DNA from: Plantibacter sp. Leaf314
GTDB taxonomy: Bacteria; Actinomycetota; Actinomycetes; Actinomycetales; Microbacteriaceae
Assembly: GCF_001423185.1 (NCBI RefSeq)
Contig: NZ_LMOB01000001.1
Span: 823,437-887,436 of the forward strand
DNA: 64,000 nt
Direction: 5' to 3'
The position numbers and the translations under genes were made by a program. Below are positions 1-9,275 of this stretch, in pieces. The notes beneath the pieces are model-generated. The model was not told the origin of the DNA. It searched no databases and worked only from the letters and a program-made list of their open reading frames with translations. Position 1 is the stretch's first letter; each line of letters opens with the position of its first letter.

Positions 1-356
1 CTGTTGTCGATGACGTCCGGCGGGTTGCCTGCGACGAACCGCGGCTGGAGGGTCTGGGCGATGTTCGTCGCCGCCGTGACCTTGACGGTCGAGCCCTTCT
101 GCTGCTTCTCGACGAGCTTGCCGGCGAACTCGGTGTACTCGATGCCGTACCCGCCCTTGAAGATGACGGCGTCGACCGTCGAGTTGGCTGCCATGCCGAA
201 CGGGTTGTCGGCCGTGACCGGTCCGCCGGTGGTGGTCGCCCCGCCTCCACCGCCGACACAGGACGCGAGCGTCCCGCCGAGCGGGAGGAGGATCGCGGTC
301 GCGAGTGCCCCTCGGAGGAAATCGCGGCGTTGGAGCGTTGCTGGCTGCTTGTCCAT
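1..356 (-). CDS. Sugar-binding lipoprotein of an ABC importer, NgcE-like (partial)
   Basis: N-terminal 118 residues of an extracellular solute-binding protein; the rest lies beyond the window edge. The start (ATG at 354-356) follows a good ribosome site, GGAAGG. A twin-arginine stretch RRDFLRG (residues 10-16), a hydrophobic core and the lipobox LASC (Cys33) indicate export, probably by Tat, and lipid anchoring. A Gly run and the sequence around FGMAANSTVDAVIFKGG and GNPPDVIDN resemble NgcE, the N-acetylglucosamine/chitobiose-binding protein of actinomycetes. The SIS enzyme, RpiR regulator and sugar kinase beside it fit amino-sugar uptake. The family is confident; substrate is inferred from similarity and context. 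Permease genes would be expected outside the window. Confidence 0.8.
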   Translation of the reverse strand, partial: MDKQPATLQRRDFLRGALATAILLPLGGTLASCVGGGGGATTTGGPVTADNPFGMAANSTVDAVIFKGGYGIEYTEFAGKLVEKQQKGSTVKVTAATNIAQTLQPRFVAGNPPDVIDN

Positions 357-451
357 CGGTCTACCTTCCAGTGATTCGTGTCGTGCCCGGGTGTGGTGCT
401 GTCGGGGTGGTGCGGTCGGGTGTGTGGTGCGGGTGTCGGGGCGCCTCAGGC

Positions 452-1231
452 TCAGGCGTCACGTCGGATCCGGCCTCGGTAACGGTCCTCGAGCACACCG
501 TTGTGCTCGTCGCCGCCTGGGATGTTGGCCGAGATGTAGAGCGGTGGGGTCTCGCCGGTCGCCGCGATCCTGGTCGCGACGCCGATGGTGAGGAGTTGCG
601 CGAGGTACGCGGCCGTGATCGAGGAGACCGCGCCGACCGGGACGCCGTCCTGGACCTCGATGGTCGCGTCCCCGAAGGGGGCGCGGTTGTCGAGGACGAC
701 GTCGGCGACCTCGGAGAGCCGCAGTCCGCTCGGGTGCTTGGGCTCGACGCGCGAGGTGTGCTCGAGCGAGGTGACCGCGATGACGGGGTGGCCGTGCTCC
801 TTCGCGAGCAGGGCGAGCCCCACGATCGACCCGTTGACGCCGGAGTTCGAGGCGATGATGAACACGTCGCCCGGCCCCACGGGGGAGATCGCGAACAGTT
901 CCGCCGCGACGTCGCCGCTGCGTTCCAGTGCGGCACCACCGAGGTCGTCGACGGACCGGTCGCCGCGCAGGACGACGTCGCGCAGGGCGATCTTGTTCGT
1001 CGGGATCAGCCCGCCCGCACGGCCGGCGATCTCCATCGCGAAGGCCTCGGAGTGGCCGGTACCGAACGCCTGGATGACCGCGCCCTGGTCGAGCGCCGTG
1101 ATCAGGAGGTCGATCGCGGGGTCGAGCTCGCCGGACCGCGCCGCCCGGGTGATGTCGGCGATACGCGAGGTGACCTCCTCGGTGTACTGGTCGAGGTGAT
1201 CCGTCCAGCTCGTGGTGGATGCGGTGCTCAT
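452..1231 (-). CDS. SIS-domain sugar-phosphate enzyme (UPF0309/NagS-like)
   Basis: A 259-residue single SIS-domain protein. The phosphosugar-binding loops are visible as FGTGHSEAFAMEIAGRAGG (from about residue 55) and IIASNSGVNGS (about 128-138). It matches the UPF0309 'sugar isomerase domain' group; as recalled from the literature, the Streptomyces member NagS acts on GlcNAc-6-phosphate. It therefore probably works on an amino-sugar phosphate in the cytoplasm. Its start lies 10 nt downstream of the stop of the RpiR gene on the same strand, and the binding-protein gene follows 95 nt on, so the three probably form one transcript. Isomerase versus dehydratase activity cannot be told from sequence. 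Confidence 0.75.
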   Translation of the reverse strand: MSTASTTSWTDHLDQYTEEVTSRIADITRAARSGELDPAIDLLITALDQGAVIQAFGTGHSEAFAMEIAGRAGGLIPTNKIALRDVVLRGDRSVDDLGGAALERSGDVAAELFAISPVGPGDVFIIASNSGVNGSIVGLALLAKEHGHPVIAVTSLEHTSRVEPKHPSGLRLSEVADVVLDNRAPFGDATIEVQDGVPVGAVSSITAAYLAQLLTIGVATRIAATGETPPLYISANIPGGDEHNGVLEDRYRGRIRRDA

Positions 1232-1241
1232 GCGGTTCCTC

Positions 1242-2189
1242 TCAGACGCCAACGGGCGACGGGGTCTCGGAGAGGGCTCCGGCCCTCGTCGGTCGGCGGT
1301 GGGGGGCGACCGCGAGCGCGGAGGCCGCGAGGCGCTTGGTCGTGCGTTCGAAGTTCTGCTGGGCGACGAACAGGTAGAGCAGGTCGAGGACGAACAGCTG
1401 GCCGTGCTTGGCGGAGAGGTCGTCCGGCTGGAGGAACCGTTCGTGGGCCGAGGTGATGATGGCCAGGGCCGACTCGGCCACGAGCGGGGAATCCGGGTTG
1501 TTGCTGATCGCCACGGTGAGCGCGCCGGCGCGGCCGGCCTGGCGGAGCATCTGGATGGTCTCCTCGGTGCGTCCGGTGTTGCTGATACCGAGGGCGACCG
1601 TGTCGGGTCCCTGGATCGCCGCGCTCGTGAGGCCCGCGTGCACCTCCGACCAGGCGTGCGTGCTGATGCCGATCCGGTAGAGCCTCGCCTGCATCTCGTC
1701 GGCGAGCATCGCACTCCCGCCGACACCGTAGATGTCGACGTTCCGGCTCCTCGCGATCGCTCCGGCGATCTCGAGCATGACGTCGAGGTCGATCACCTCG
1801 GCGGTCTCGCGCAGCGTCCGCGTGTGGGCGTTGAGCAGGGTGCTCAGGACGTCGGGCGCCGAATCGTCGGGACCGAACGCCCGACCGATGTCGGTGCGCC
1901 AGGAGTCGCGGGCCGTGCTGCGACCGAAGTCCTTCGCGAGGTCGACCCGGAACGGCGCGTACCCCGTGTACCCGATGATGCGGCAGAAGCGGGTGATGGT
2001 CGCCGCGGAGACGCCGGTTTCGGCGGCGAGTTCACCGATCGTGAGGGTGAGGGGGGCGTCGGGGTTCTCCAGGAGGTAGTCCGCGATCCGCAGCATGACC
2101 CCGGACATCTCCGGCATCCGCGACCGAATCCGGTTGGTCACGCCGGTGGCGTGCTCGACCGGTGGGTCGGTGCGGACGGAAACAGTCAT
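1242..2189 (-). CDS. RpiR/MurR-family transcriptional regulator
   Basis: A 315-residue regulator. An N-terminal helix-turn-helix (about residues 22-85; LAAETGVSAATITRFCRIIG is the recognition region) is followed by a SIS domain (IYGVGGSAMLADEMQARLYR and LGISNTGRTEETIQMLRQAG) that should sense a sugar phosphate. It heads the leftward SIS-enzyme/binding-protein transcript and is divergent from the sugar kinase, so it probably controls both directions. The ribosome site AAGGA lies 6-8 nt before the ATG. The first 20 residues are less conserved in appearance. Effector unknown; GlcNAc-6-phosphate or a related product is the obvious candidate. Confidence 0.88.
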   Translation of the reverse strand: MTVSVRTDPPVEHATGVTNRIRSRMPEMSGVMLRIADYLLENPDAPLTLTIGELAAETGVSAATITRFCRIIGYTGYAPFRVDLAKDFGRSTARDSWRTDIGRAFGPDDSAPDVLSTLLNAHTRTLRETAEVIDLDVMLEIAGAIARSRNVDIYGVGGSAMLADEMQARLYRIGISTHAWSEVHAGLTSAAIQGPDTVALGISNTGRTEETIQMLRQAGRAGALTVAISNNPDSPLVAESALAIITSAHERFLQPDDLSAKHGQLFVLDLLYLFVAQQNFERTTKRLAASALAVAPHRRPTRAGALSETPSPVGV

Positions 2190-2230
2190 GGAAATTCCTT
2201 TTCTCCTTCGTTGGAGGGACGCGAAACTGA

Positions 2231-2259
2231 TTCTTACAGTACGTTGTGGCCCACGGCAA
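2231..2259 (-). promoter_or_regulatory. Candidate promoter of the RpiR-SIS-binding protein operon
   Basis: On the minus strand a TTGCCG box (2254-2259) and a TAAGAA box (2231-2236) are separated by exactly 17 nt, about 40 nt before the RpiR start. This is the best sigma-70-like pair in the 81-bp divergent gap. An RpiR operator probably overlaps it, but no clear palindrome was recognised. Confidence 0.4.
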
Positions 2260-2270
2260 CATGTTTCGAG

Positions 2271-3308
2271 ATGATGACGATGATGAAAACAACACTGGCG
2301 GTCGATGCCGGCGGCACCTCGTCCCGCGCGGCGCTCGTCGACGCCTCGGCCCGGCGCCTCGGCTCCGGGCGGGCGGGCGGCGGGAATCCGACCTCGTCGG
2401 GCGTCGACGCCGCTGCCGCGCAGATCGCCCTCGCGGTCCGTGCCGCGCTCGACCAGGCCGGGAGCACGCCGTCCGGCCCGGCCGTCGAGACCGGGTCGCC
2501 CGTGGTGATCACGCAGGCGGGACTGGTGTCCGACGCCTACCGGCGGGCCCTCGACGCGCACCTCAGCCCGCTCGGACTCGGACCGGTCGTCATCGAACCG
2601 GATCTCCTGGGCATGTACGGATCCGGCTCGGCGTCTCCCGACGGCATCGTCCTCGTCGCGGGCACCGGGAGCGTCGCCGGACGGATCAGGGACCGCCGGG
2701 TCGTCCGCGAGGTCGGTGGCGCCGGGTGGCTCCTCGGCGACGGCGGCTCCGGGTTCTGGATCGCCCGTCGGGTGATCCGCGCGGTCGCCGCCGACCTGGA
2801 CGACATCGGACCGAGGACCGCGCTCACCCCGTTGCTCTGCCGGATGATCGGCATCACACCGGAGACGACGACCTCCGACCACGCGCACCGTCGCCGATCG
2901 TCGGCGCTCGACGCGCTCATCCGGTCCGTGAACGACGGTCCGCCCATCGCCATCGCACGCCTCGCGCCGCTCGCCTTCCTGGCCACTGACGACGAGGTCG
3001 CGGTGGCGATCCTCGACGCCGCAGTAGACCGGTTGACGCTGCTCGTGGAGCGCGTCGCGGATCCGGGCTCGGAAGACCACGACGCCGCGCTCGTCGTCGG
3101 TGGGAGCGTCCTCGTGGACGGCCTCCTCCCGGCCGTCGGTTCTGCGAGGGACCGCCTGTCGGCCGCGGCCGCGGGAGCCCGACTCGTCCCGGTCGCCGAC
3201 GGCCTCGTCGGCGCCGCGGCCCTCGGCCTCAGAATGCTGGGCGAGGACGTCGACGACGCGACGCTCGGTCGGCTGCGCGACGACCTGGCGGCGGGGGCGA
3301 CCCGATGA
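2271..3308 (+). CDS. BadF/BadG-type sugar kinase, probable N-acetylglucosamine kinase
   Basis: A 345-residue ATPase of the BadF/BadG/BcrA fold. The phosphate-1 loop LAVDAGGTSSRAALVD is at the N-terminus, the phosphate-2 loop VLVAGTGSVAGRI lies near residue 130, and VREVGGAGWLLGDGGSGFWI matches the GlcNAc-kinase group. It should phosphorylate an imported amino sugar with ATP. Four in-frame ATGs (2271, 2274, 2280, 2283) compete as start; MKTT at 2283 would begin right at the fold. It overlaps the next gene by 4 nt, so the kinase and oxidoreductase are translationally coupled. Divergent from the RpiR regulator. Sugar specificity is inferred. Confidence 0.8.
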   Translation: MMTMMKTTLAVDAGGTSSRAALVDASARRLGSGRAGGGNPTSSGVDAAAAQIALAVRAALDQAGSTPSGPAVETGSPVVITQAGLVSDAYRRALDAHLSPLGLGPVVIEPDLLGMYGSGSASPDGIVLVAGTGSVAGRIRDRRVVREVGGAGWLLGDGGSGFWIARRVIRAVAADLDDIGPRTALTPLLCRMIGITPETTTSDHAHRRRSSALDALIRSVNDGPPIAIARLAPLAFLATDDEVAVAILDAAVDRLTLLVERVADPGSEDHDAALVVGGSVLVDGLLPAVGSARDRLSAAAAGARLVPVADGLVGAAALGLRMLGEDVDDATLGRLRDDLAAGATR

Positions 3309-4306
3309 CGCCGGGGCACATCGCCGTCATCGGCACCGGCGCCATGGGGCAGGCGCACGTCCGCGCCCTCGCCGGACTCGGCGCAGCCGACCGGATCGCC
3401 TACCTATGCTCGGCGCGCTCTCCGAGGCCCATGCCCGAAGCACCGGGCGCGCGGCTGACGACCTCCGTCGACGAGGTGCTCCACGACGCCTCGGTCGACA
3501 TCGTCGTCGTCTGCACGCCGACCGACACCCACCGGGACCTCGCGGTCCGCGCGCTCCGAGCCGGCAAGCACGTGCTGCTGGAGAAACCCATCGCCCTCGA
3601 ACTCGCCGACGCCCACGCGATCCTCCGTGCCGCCGAGGAGGCTGGACGCATCCTCATGGTCGCGCACGTCGTCAGGTTCTTCGGCGGGTACGAGGCGATC
3701 GACGACGCCGTGCGCGCCGGCGCCGTCGGCACGCCCCTCGCGGTCACGGCCGAACGATTGAGCGCCCCCGCTCCCCCGTCCCCGTGGTGGCAGGACGAGC
3801 GACGCTCCGGCGGCCCGTTGGTGGACTTCGCGATCCACGACTTCGACCAGCTGAACCGGCTCCTCGGCACGCCGCGTGCCGTCTCGAGCCGCCGGACCGG
3901 CTCAGACCGACCGATCGAGACGACCGTCGAGTACGCCGACGGCGGCATCGGGCGCGTCCTGACGTCGATGGACCTCCCGCCCGCCTTCGGGTTCAGCTCG
4001 GCCATCGAAGTACTCGGCAGCACCGGCCTCCTCGCGCACCGCTTCGTGGGCGCGTCCCCGACGCATCGCGCACCCCTCTCGATCGAGGCGCTCGGTTCCG
4101 CGACGCCGAGTCGGCCGTACGAGCTCGACGAGACCGACCCCTATCAGCGACAGATGGCCTCGTTCCTCGACTGCGTCGAGCGAGACGTCGAACCGGTGCG
4201 GGTGACCGGGCCGAGCGCGATCGCGGCGCTCGCCGTCGCTCTCGCGGCGAAAACCTCATTGGACACCGGGACACCGGTGCAGCTCGCCGAGCCCACCGAC
4301 GGCTGA
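3305..4306 (+). CDS. Gfo/Idh/MocA-family NAD(P)-dependent sugar oxidoreductase
   Basis: A 333-residue two-domain dehydrogenase. The Rossmann start IAVIGTGAMGQAHVRAL, the family signature LLEKPIAL (about 97-104, with the conserved EKP lysine) and a C-terminal substrate domain with GGPLVDFAIHDFDQLNRLLG are present. Members oxidise or epimerise sugars and inositols in the cytoplasm. The start overlaps the kinase stop by 4 nt, tying it to amino-sugar use. The particular substrate cannot be read from sequence; an anhydro- or N-acetyl-sugar is possible. No C-terminal oddities. Confidence 0.82.
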   Translation: MTPGHIAVIGTGAMGQAHVRALAGLGAADRIAYLCSARSPRPMPEAPGARLTTSVDEVLHDASVDIVVVCTPTDTHRDLAVRALRAGKHVLLEKPIALELADAHAILRAAEEAGRILMVAHVVRFFGGYEAIDDAVRAGAVGTPLAVTAERLSAPAPPSPWWQDERRSGGPLVDFAIHDFDQLNRLLGTPRAVSSRRTGSDRPIETTVEYADGGIGRVLTSMDLPPAFGFSSAIEVLGSTGLLAHRFVGASPTHRAPLSIEALGSATPSRPYELDETDPYQRQMASFLDCVERDVEPVRVTGPSAIAALAVALAAKTSLDTGTPVQLAEPTDG

Positions 4307-4343
4307 ACCGCCGGTAGGACGCTGACGGTGTGTGCCGCCGTTT

Positions 4344-4358
4344 GCCGCACGATGCGGC
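4344..4358. promoter_or_regulatory. Perfect palindrome GCCGCA-CGA-TGCGGC, candidate operator
   Basis: Two 6-bp arms (4344-4349 and 4353-4358) flank a 3-nt centre. The site lies about 20-36 nt upstream of a TAGCCT -10-like box at 4380-4385, so it abuts or overlaps the expected -35 zone of the fucosidase promoter. It is not followed by a T-tract, which argues against a terminator. A repressor site for a LacI- or GntR-type protein is possible; nothing in the window identifies the protein. Confidence 0.4.
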
Positions 4359-4379
4359 CAGACATCCGACCTTTCGTGT

Positions 4380-4385
4380 TAGCCT
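4380..4385 (+). promoter_or_regulatory. -10 box of the alpha-L-fucosidase gene
   Basis: TAGCCT, the -10 form seen repeatedly in this window. Transcription would begin near 4392, giving a leader of about 36 nt to the GTG at 4428 with its AAAGG ribosome site. This favours 4428 over the earlier GTG at 4398. Confidence 0.45.
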
Positions 4386-4427
4386 GCCCGCATCGCCGTG
4401 AACCCGCTCGACGATCGAAAGGCCGCC

Positions 4428-5750
4428 GTGACCGAGACCAACACCACCAGACCCGACGCCGCCTGGTTCGACGAGGCGAGATTCGGACTCTTCCTGCACT
4501 GGGGCCTGTACGCGCTCCCCGCCCGGCACGAATGGGTGCAGACGCGGGAACACCTGTCCGCCGCGCACTACGAGCGCTACCGCGAGCACTTCGACCCCGA
4601 CCGCTTCGACCCGCGCGCCTGGGCCAGGCAGGCGAAGGCCGCCGGCTTCCGATACGCCGTCCTCACGACGAAGCACCACGACGGCTTCTGCCTCTGGGAC
4701 TCGGCACTCACCGACTTCACCTCGATGCACACGCCCGCCGGCCGTGACCTCGTGGCCGAGTTCGTGGAGGCCTTCCGGGCCGAAGGGCTCCGCATCGGTT
4801 TCTACCACTCGCTGATCGACTGGCATCACCCCGACTTCACCGTCGACGGGATCCACCCGCTCCGGAACGACCCCGAAGCGCTCGCCGCCAACGCCGACCG
4901 CGACTGGGGCCGCTACCGCGATTACCTCCACGGTCAGGTGCGCGAACTCCTCACCGGGTACGGCACGGTCGACTACCTGTTCTTCGACTTCAGTTACTCG
5001 CAGGGCATCGAGGGACTGCCGGGCAAGGGTGCGGCGGACTGGGGATCCGAGGAACTCGTCTCGATGATCCGCGAGCTGCAGCCGGACATCCTCATCAACG
5101 ACCGACTGGAGCTCCCGGGTGATGTCACCACTCCGGAGCAGTACCAACCCGTCGAGACACCGGTCGACGCGGACGGTGGACCGCTCCGCTGGGAGGCCTG
5201 CCAGACGTTGAACGGGAGCTGGGGGTACGACCGGGACAACCTCGACTACAAGTCACCGGAACTCCTCCTGCGGATGCTCGTCGACTCCGTCTCGAAGAAC
5301 GGCAACATGCTCCTGAACATCGGACCGACGGCCCGCGGGACGATCGATCCTCGGGCCGTCGAACGCCTGGAGGTGCTGGCCGACTGGTTCGCGCTGCACG
5401 AACGCGCGATCCGCGGGTGCGGTCCGTCAGAGTTCGCGAGCCCGTCCGATGTCCGGTACACCCAGCGCGGTGACCGCCTCTACGTGCACGTCTTCGCCTG
5501 GCCGTTCGTGCATCTGCACCTGCCGGGACTCGGCGGCAGGGTGCGCTACGCACAACTCCTGTCGGACGGCTCCGAGGTCCCCTTCCAGGTGCATCGACCG
5601 GAGCACGACCTGCCGAACCAGCACACCCAGCCGAAGGGGCTCGGTCCGGACACGGTGACGCTGCATCTCCCGATCGGCGAACCCGCCACCCCGATCCCCG
5701 TCATCGAGATCTTCCTCGAGCCGGGCACGACCGGAGTGGCAACGGCCTGA
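4428..5750 (+). CDS. Alpha-L-fucosidase, GH29
   Basis: A 440-residue glycoside hydrolase family 29 enzyme that removes terminal alpha-L-fucose. Family landmarks are the early RFGLFLHWGLYALPAR, KHHDGFCLWDS, the nucleophile region DYLFFDFSYS (Asp following FF), INDRLELPGD and SVSKNGNMLLNIGPTARGT; a short C-terminal beta domain follows. There is no signal peptide, so it acts in the cytoplasm on imported oligosaccharide. The chosen GTG start has AAAGG 5 nt upstream; GTG at 4398 would add 10 residues. It lies 121 nt after the oxidoreductase and has its own promoter candidate, with a terminator following. Family assignment is firm; linkage specificity is unknown. Confidence 0.9.
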   Translation: MTETNTTRPDAAWFDEARFGLFLHWGLYALPARHEWVQTREHLSAAHYERYREHFDPDRFDPRAWARQAKAAGFRYAVLTTKHHDGFCLWDSALTDFTSMHTPAGRDLVAEFVEAFRAEGLRIGFYHSLIDWHHPDFTVDGIHPLRNDPEALAANADRDWGRYRDYLHGQVRELLTGYGTVDYLFFDFSYSQGIEGLPGKGAADWGSEELVSMIRELQPDILINDRLELPGDVTTPEQYQPVETPVDADGGPLRWEACQTLNGSWGYDRDNLDYKSPELLLRMLVDSVSKNGNMLLNIGPTARGTIDPRAVERLEVLADWFALHERAIRGCGPSEFASPSDVRYTQRGDRLYVHVFAWPFVHLHLPGLGGRVRYAQLLSDGSEVPFQVHRPEHDLPNQHTQPKGLGPDTVTLHLPIGEPATPIPVIEIFLEPGTTGVATA

Positions 5751-5770
5751 GGCCTCCCACAGACGACGAA

Positions 5771-5800
5771 ACGCCCGCCCCGACGGATCGGGGCGGGCGT
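5771..5800. terminator. Bidirectional terminator between fucosidase and ilvC
   Basis: A perfect 13-bp stem, ACGCCCGCCCCGA (5771-5783) with its complement (5788-5800) around a CGGA loop. It sits between two convergent genes, 20 nt after the fucosidase stop and 38 nt before the ilvC end. T-rich ends are short (TTCT to the right, TTCGTC to the left). Confidence 0.8.
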
Positions 5801-5838
5801 TCTGACTCGGTGCCGCTGAGCGACAGGACGAGCGGAGA

Positions 5839-6915
<1,077 letters not shown>

Positions 6916-7425
6916 CTAGTTCTTGAAGACGCGTTCGGTGATGGACTTGGACCCGCGCCCGATGGCGAGGAGGCCCGACTGGGCGATCTCCTTGATGCCG
7001 TAGGGCTCGAGCACCTTGAGGAAGGCCGTCGTCTTCCCCGAGTCACCCGTGACCTCGATGACGAGCGCATCCGTGGCCACGTCGACGACGCGGGCGCGGA
7101 ACAGGTTGACGGCCTCGAGCACCTGGGAACGGGTGGAGTTGTCGACGCGGACCTTGATCAGCAGGTGCTCGCGCTGGACGGACTGCGCCGGATCGAGTTC
7201 CACGATCTTGATGACGTTGATGAGCTTGTTGAGCTGCTTCGTCACCTGTTCGAGCGGGAGCTCCTCGACGTCGACGACGACCGTGATCCTGGACAGACCC
7301 TCGATCTCGCTGTGACCGACGGCGAGGCTCTCGATGTTGAAGCCCCGGCGGGCGAACAGCCCGGCGACGCGGGTCAGCAGACCGGGCTTGTCCTCGACGA
7401 GGAGGCTCAGGACGTGGCTGCTCAT
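6916..7425 (-). CDS. ilvN: Acetolactate synthase small (regulatory) subunit
   Basis: A 169-residue regulatory subunit of acetohydroxyacid synthase. An N-terminal ACT domain (HVLSLLVEDKPGLLTRVAGL; RRGFNIESLAVG) binds valine for feedback inhibition, and a second ACT-like half begins near residue 84. It activates the IlvB catalytic subunit. Its start is 2 nt after the ilvB stop, so the two are tightly coupled in one operon. Length and order are normal for actinomycetes. Confidence 0.96.
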   Translation of the reverse strand: MSSHVLSLLVEDKPGLLTRVAGLFARRGFNIESLAVGHSEIEGLSRITVVVDVEELPLEQVTKQLNKLINVIKIVELDPAQSVQREHLLIKVRVDNSTRSQVLEAVNLFRARVVDVATDALVIEVTGDSGKTTAFLKVLEPYGIKEIAQSGLLAIGRGSKSITERVFKN

Positions 7426-7427
7426 GC

Positions 7428-9233
7428 TCAGGCCTCCTCATCGAACGACGGACTGTGGTCCTTGGCGTACTGGACGTAGCTGTTGCTGACGCCCTGCGGC
7501 ACCATCGGCCACACCATCGCGTCGGCACTCACGACGAAGTCGATGACGACCGGGCGGTCGTTGGTCTCGAGCGCGAGCTTGATGGCCGCATCGACCTCCT
7601 CCTCCTTCGTCACACGGATCGCGAGGCAGCCGTAGGCCTCCGCCAGCTTGACGAAGTCGGGGATGCGGATGGTGTCGTGTCCGGTGTTGAGGTCGGTGTT
7701 GGAGTACCGGCCGTCGTAGAAGAGCGTCTGCCACTGGCGGACCATGCCGAGCGAGGAGTTGTTGATGATCGCGACCTTGATCGGGATGTTGTTGATCGTG
7801 CAGGTCGCGAGCTCCTGGTTCGTCATCTGGAAGCAACCGTCGCCGTCGATCGCCCACACGTGGCGGTCGGGCTGGGCCACCTTGGCGCCCATGGCGGCCG
7901 GGACCGAGTACCCCATGGTTCCGGCGCCGCCGGAGTTGAGCCAGGAGTTCGGGCGCTCGTACTTGATGAACTGGGCGGCCCACATCTGGTGCTGCCCCAC
8001 ACCGGAGGCGAACACACCCTCCGGTCCGGTGAGCTCACCGATGCGGGAGATCACGTGCTGCGGGGCCAGCAGGCCGTCGGTGGGTGCGGCGTAGCCGAGC
8101 GGGAACTCCTCGCGGAGACCGTCGAGGTACGCCCACCACTCGGTGATGTCTGGCGTGACCTCGCGGGAGGCTGCTTCGAAGGCCGACTGCAGGTCGACGA
8201 TGACGTCCTTCGCGTCGCCGACGATCGGGACGTCCGCGATACGGATCTTCGAGATCTCGGCGGGATCGACGTCGACGTGGACGACCTTCGCGTTCGGTGC
8301 GAACAGCGAGGCCTTCCCGGTCACGCGGTCGTCGAAGCGAGCGCCGAGGGACACGAGCAGATCGGACTCCTGCAGGGCGAGCACGGCGGGGACGGTGCCG
8401 TGCATGCCGGGCATGCCGAGGTGCTGGTGGTGGGAGTCCGGGAACGCTCCGCGGGCCATGAGGGTCGTGACGACCGGCGCGCCGACGGCTTCGGCCAGGG
8501 CGAGCAGTTCTTCCGAGGCCTTCGACCGGATGACACCGCCACCGACGTAGAGAACGGGCTTCTTCGCGTTCACCAGGAGCTGTGCTGCTGCCTGGATCTG
8601 CTTGCCGTGCGCCTTCGTCACCGGACGGTAGCCCGGAAGGTCGACCTTCGGCGGCCAGATGAACGGCGCCTCGGCCTGCTGGGCGTCCTTGGTGATGTCG
8701 ACGAGCACCGGACCGGGACGGCCCGTCCCGGCGATCTCGTACGCCGCCGCGATGGCGGCAGGAACGTCCTCCGGCGTCTTCACGAGGAAGGAGTGCTTCG
8801 TGATCGGCATGGTGATGCCGACGATGTCCGCCTCCTGGAACGCGTCCGTGCCCATGAGCGTCGAGAACACCTGACCGGTGATCGCGACCATGGGCACCGA
8901 GTCCATGTAGGCGTCGGCGATGGCGGTGACGAGGTTCGTCGCGCCAGGACCGGACGTCGCGATGCAGACGCCGATCCCGCCACCGGCCGCGGCGTAGCCT
9001 TCGGCCGCGTGGCCGGCACCCTGCTCGTGCCGGACGAGGATGTGACGGAGTTTCGTCGAGTCCATCAGCGGGTCGTACGTCGGCAGGATCGCTCCGCCGG
9101 GCAGTCCGAAGATGTCGGTGACCCCGAGCAGCTCGAGCGATCGGACGATCGCCTGCGCTCCGGTCAGGATCTCCGGGGCAGCCGCGGCCGCCGGTGTTCT
9201 GGGGTGAGGCACGGGTTGGGACTCCGTGGGCAT
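7428..9233 (-). CDS. ilvB: Acetolactate synthase large (catalytic) subunit
   Basis: A 601-residue thiamine-diphosphate and FAD enzyme that condenses pyruvate with pyruvate or 2-oxobutyrate. The catalytic glutamate is in [14 protein letters not shown] (Glu70). The central FAD region and the C-terminal ThDP motif ([14 protein letters not shown] to INN) are intact. The ATG at 9233 has GAAGGAA 7 nt upstream; an upstream in-frame start at 9260 would add nine residues without a ribosome site. It lies 42 nt after ilvD on the same strand. No leader peptide rich in branched-chain codons was seen in that gap. Confidence 0.97.
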   Translation of the reverse strand: MPTESQPVPHPRTPAAAAAPEILTGAQAIVRSLELLGVTDIFGLPGGAILPTYDPLMDSTKLRHILVRHEQGAGHAAEGYAAAGGGIGVCIATSGPGATNLVTAIADAYMDSVPMVAITGQVFSTLMGTDAFQEADIVGITMPITKHSFLVKTPEDVPAAIAAAYEIAGTGRPGPVLVDITKDAQQAEAPFIWPPKVDLPGYRPVTKAHGKQIQAAAQLLVNAKKPVLYVGGGVIRSKASEELLALAEAVGAPVVTTLMARGAFPDSHHQHLGMPGMHGTVPAVLALQESDLLVSLGARFDDRVTGKASLFAPNAKVVHVDVDPAEISKIRIADVPIVGDAKDVIVDLQSAFEAASREVTPDITEWWAYLDGLREEFPLGYAAPTDGLLAPQHVISRIGELTGPEGVFASGVGQHQMWAAQFIKYERPNSWLNSGGAGTMGYSVPAAMGAKVAQPDRHVWAIDGDGCFQMTNQELATCTINNIPIKVAIINNSSLGMVRQWQTLFYDGRYSNTDLNTGHDTIRIPDFVKLAEAYGCLAIRVTKEEEVDAAIKLALETNDRPVVIDFVVSADAMVWPMVPQGVSNSYVQYAKDHSPSFDEEA

Positions 9234-9275
9234 GATGATTCCTTCAGCGATGAGATGCACGAACGAGATGCTCGG

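Noticed and set aside
305..3308. Long open frames opposite the SIS, RpiR and kinase genes
   Set aside because: They are G+C-driven shadows: Arg/Asp/Gly-rich, without motifs or start signals, and opposite well-conserved proteins.
9234..9275. A branched-chain attenuator before ilvB
   Set aside because: The gap is only 42 nt and holds no leader peptide rich in Leu, Ile or Val codons and no terminator hairpin.
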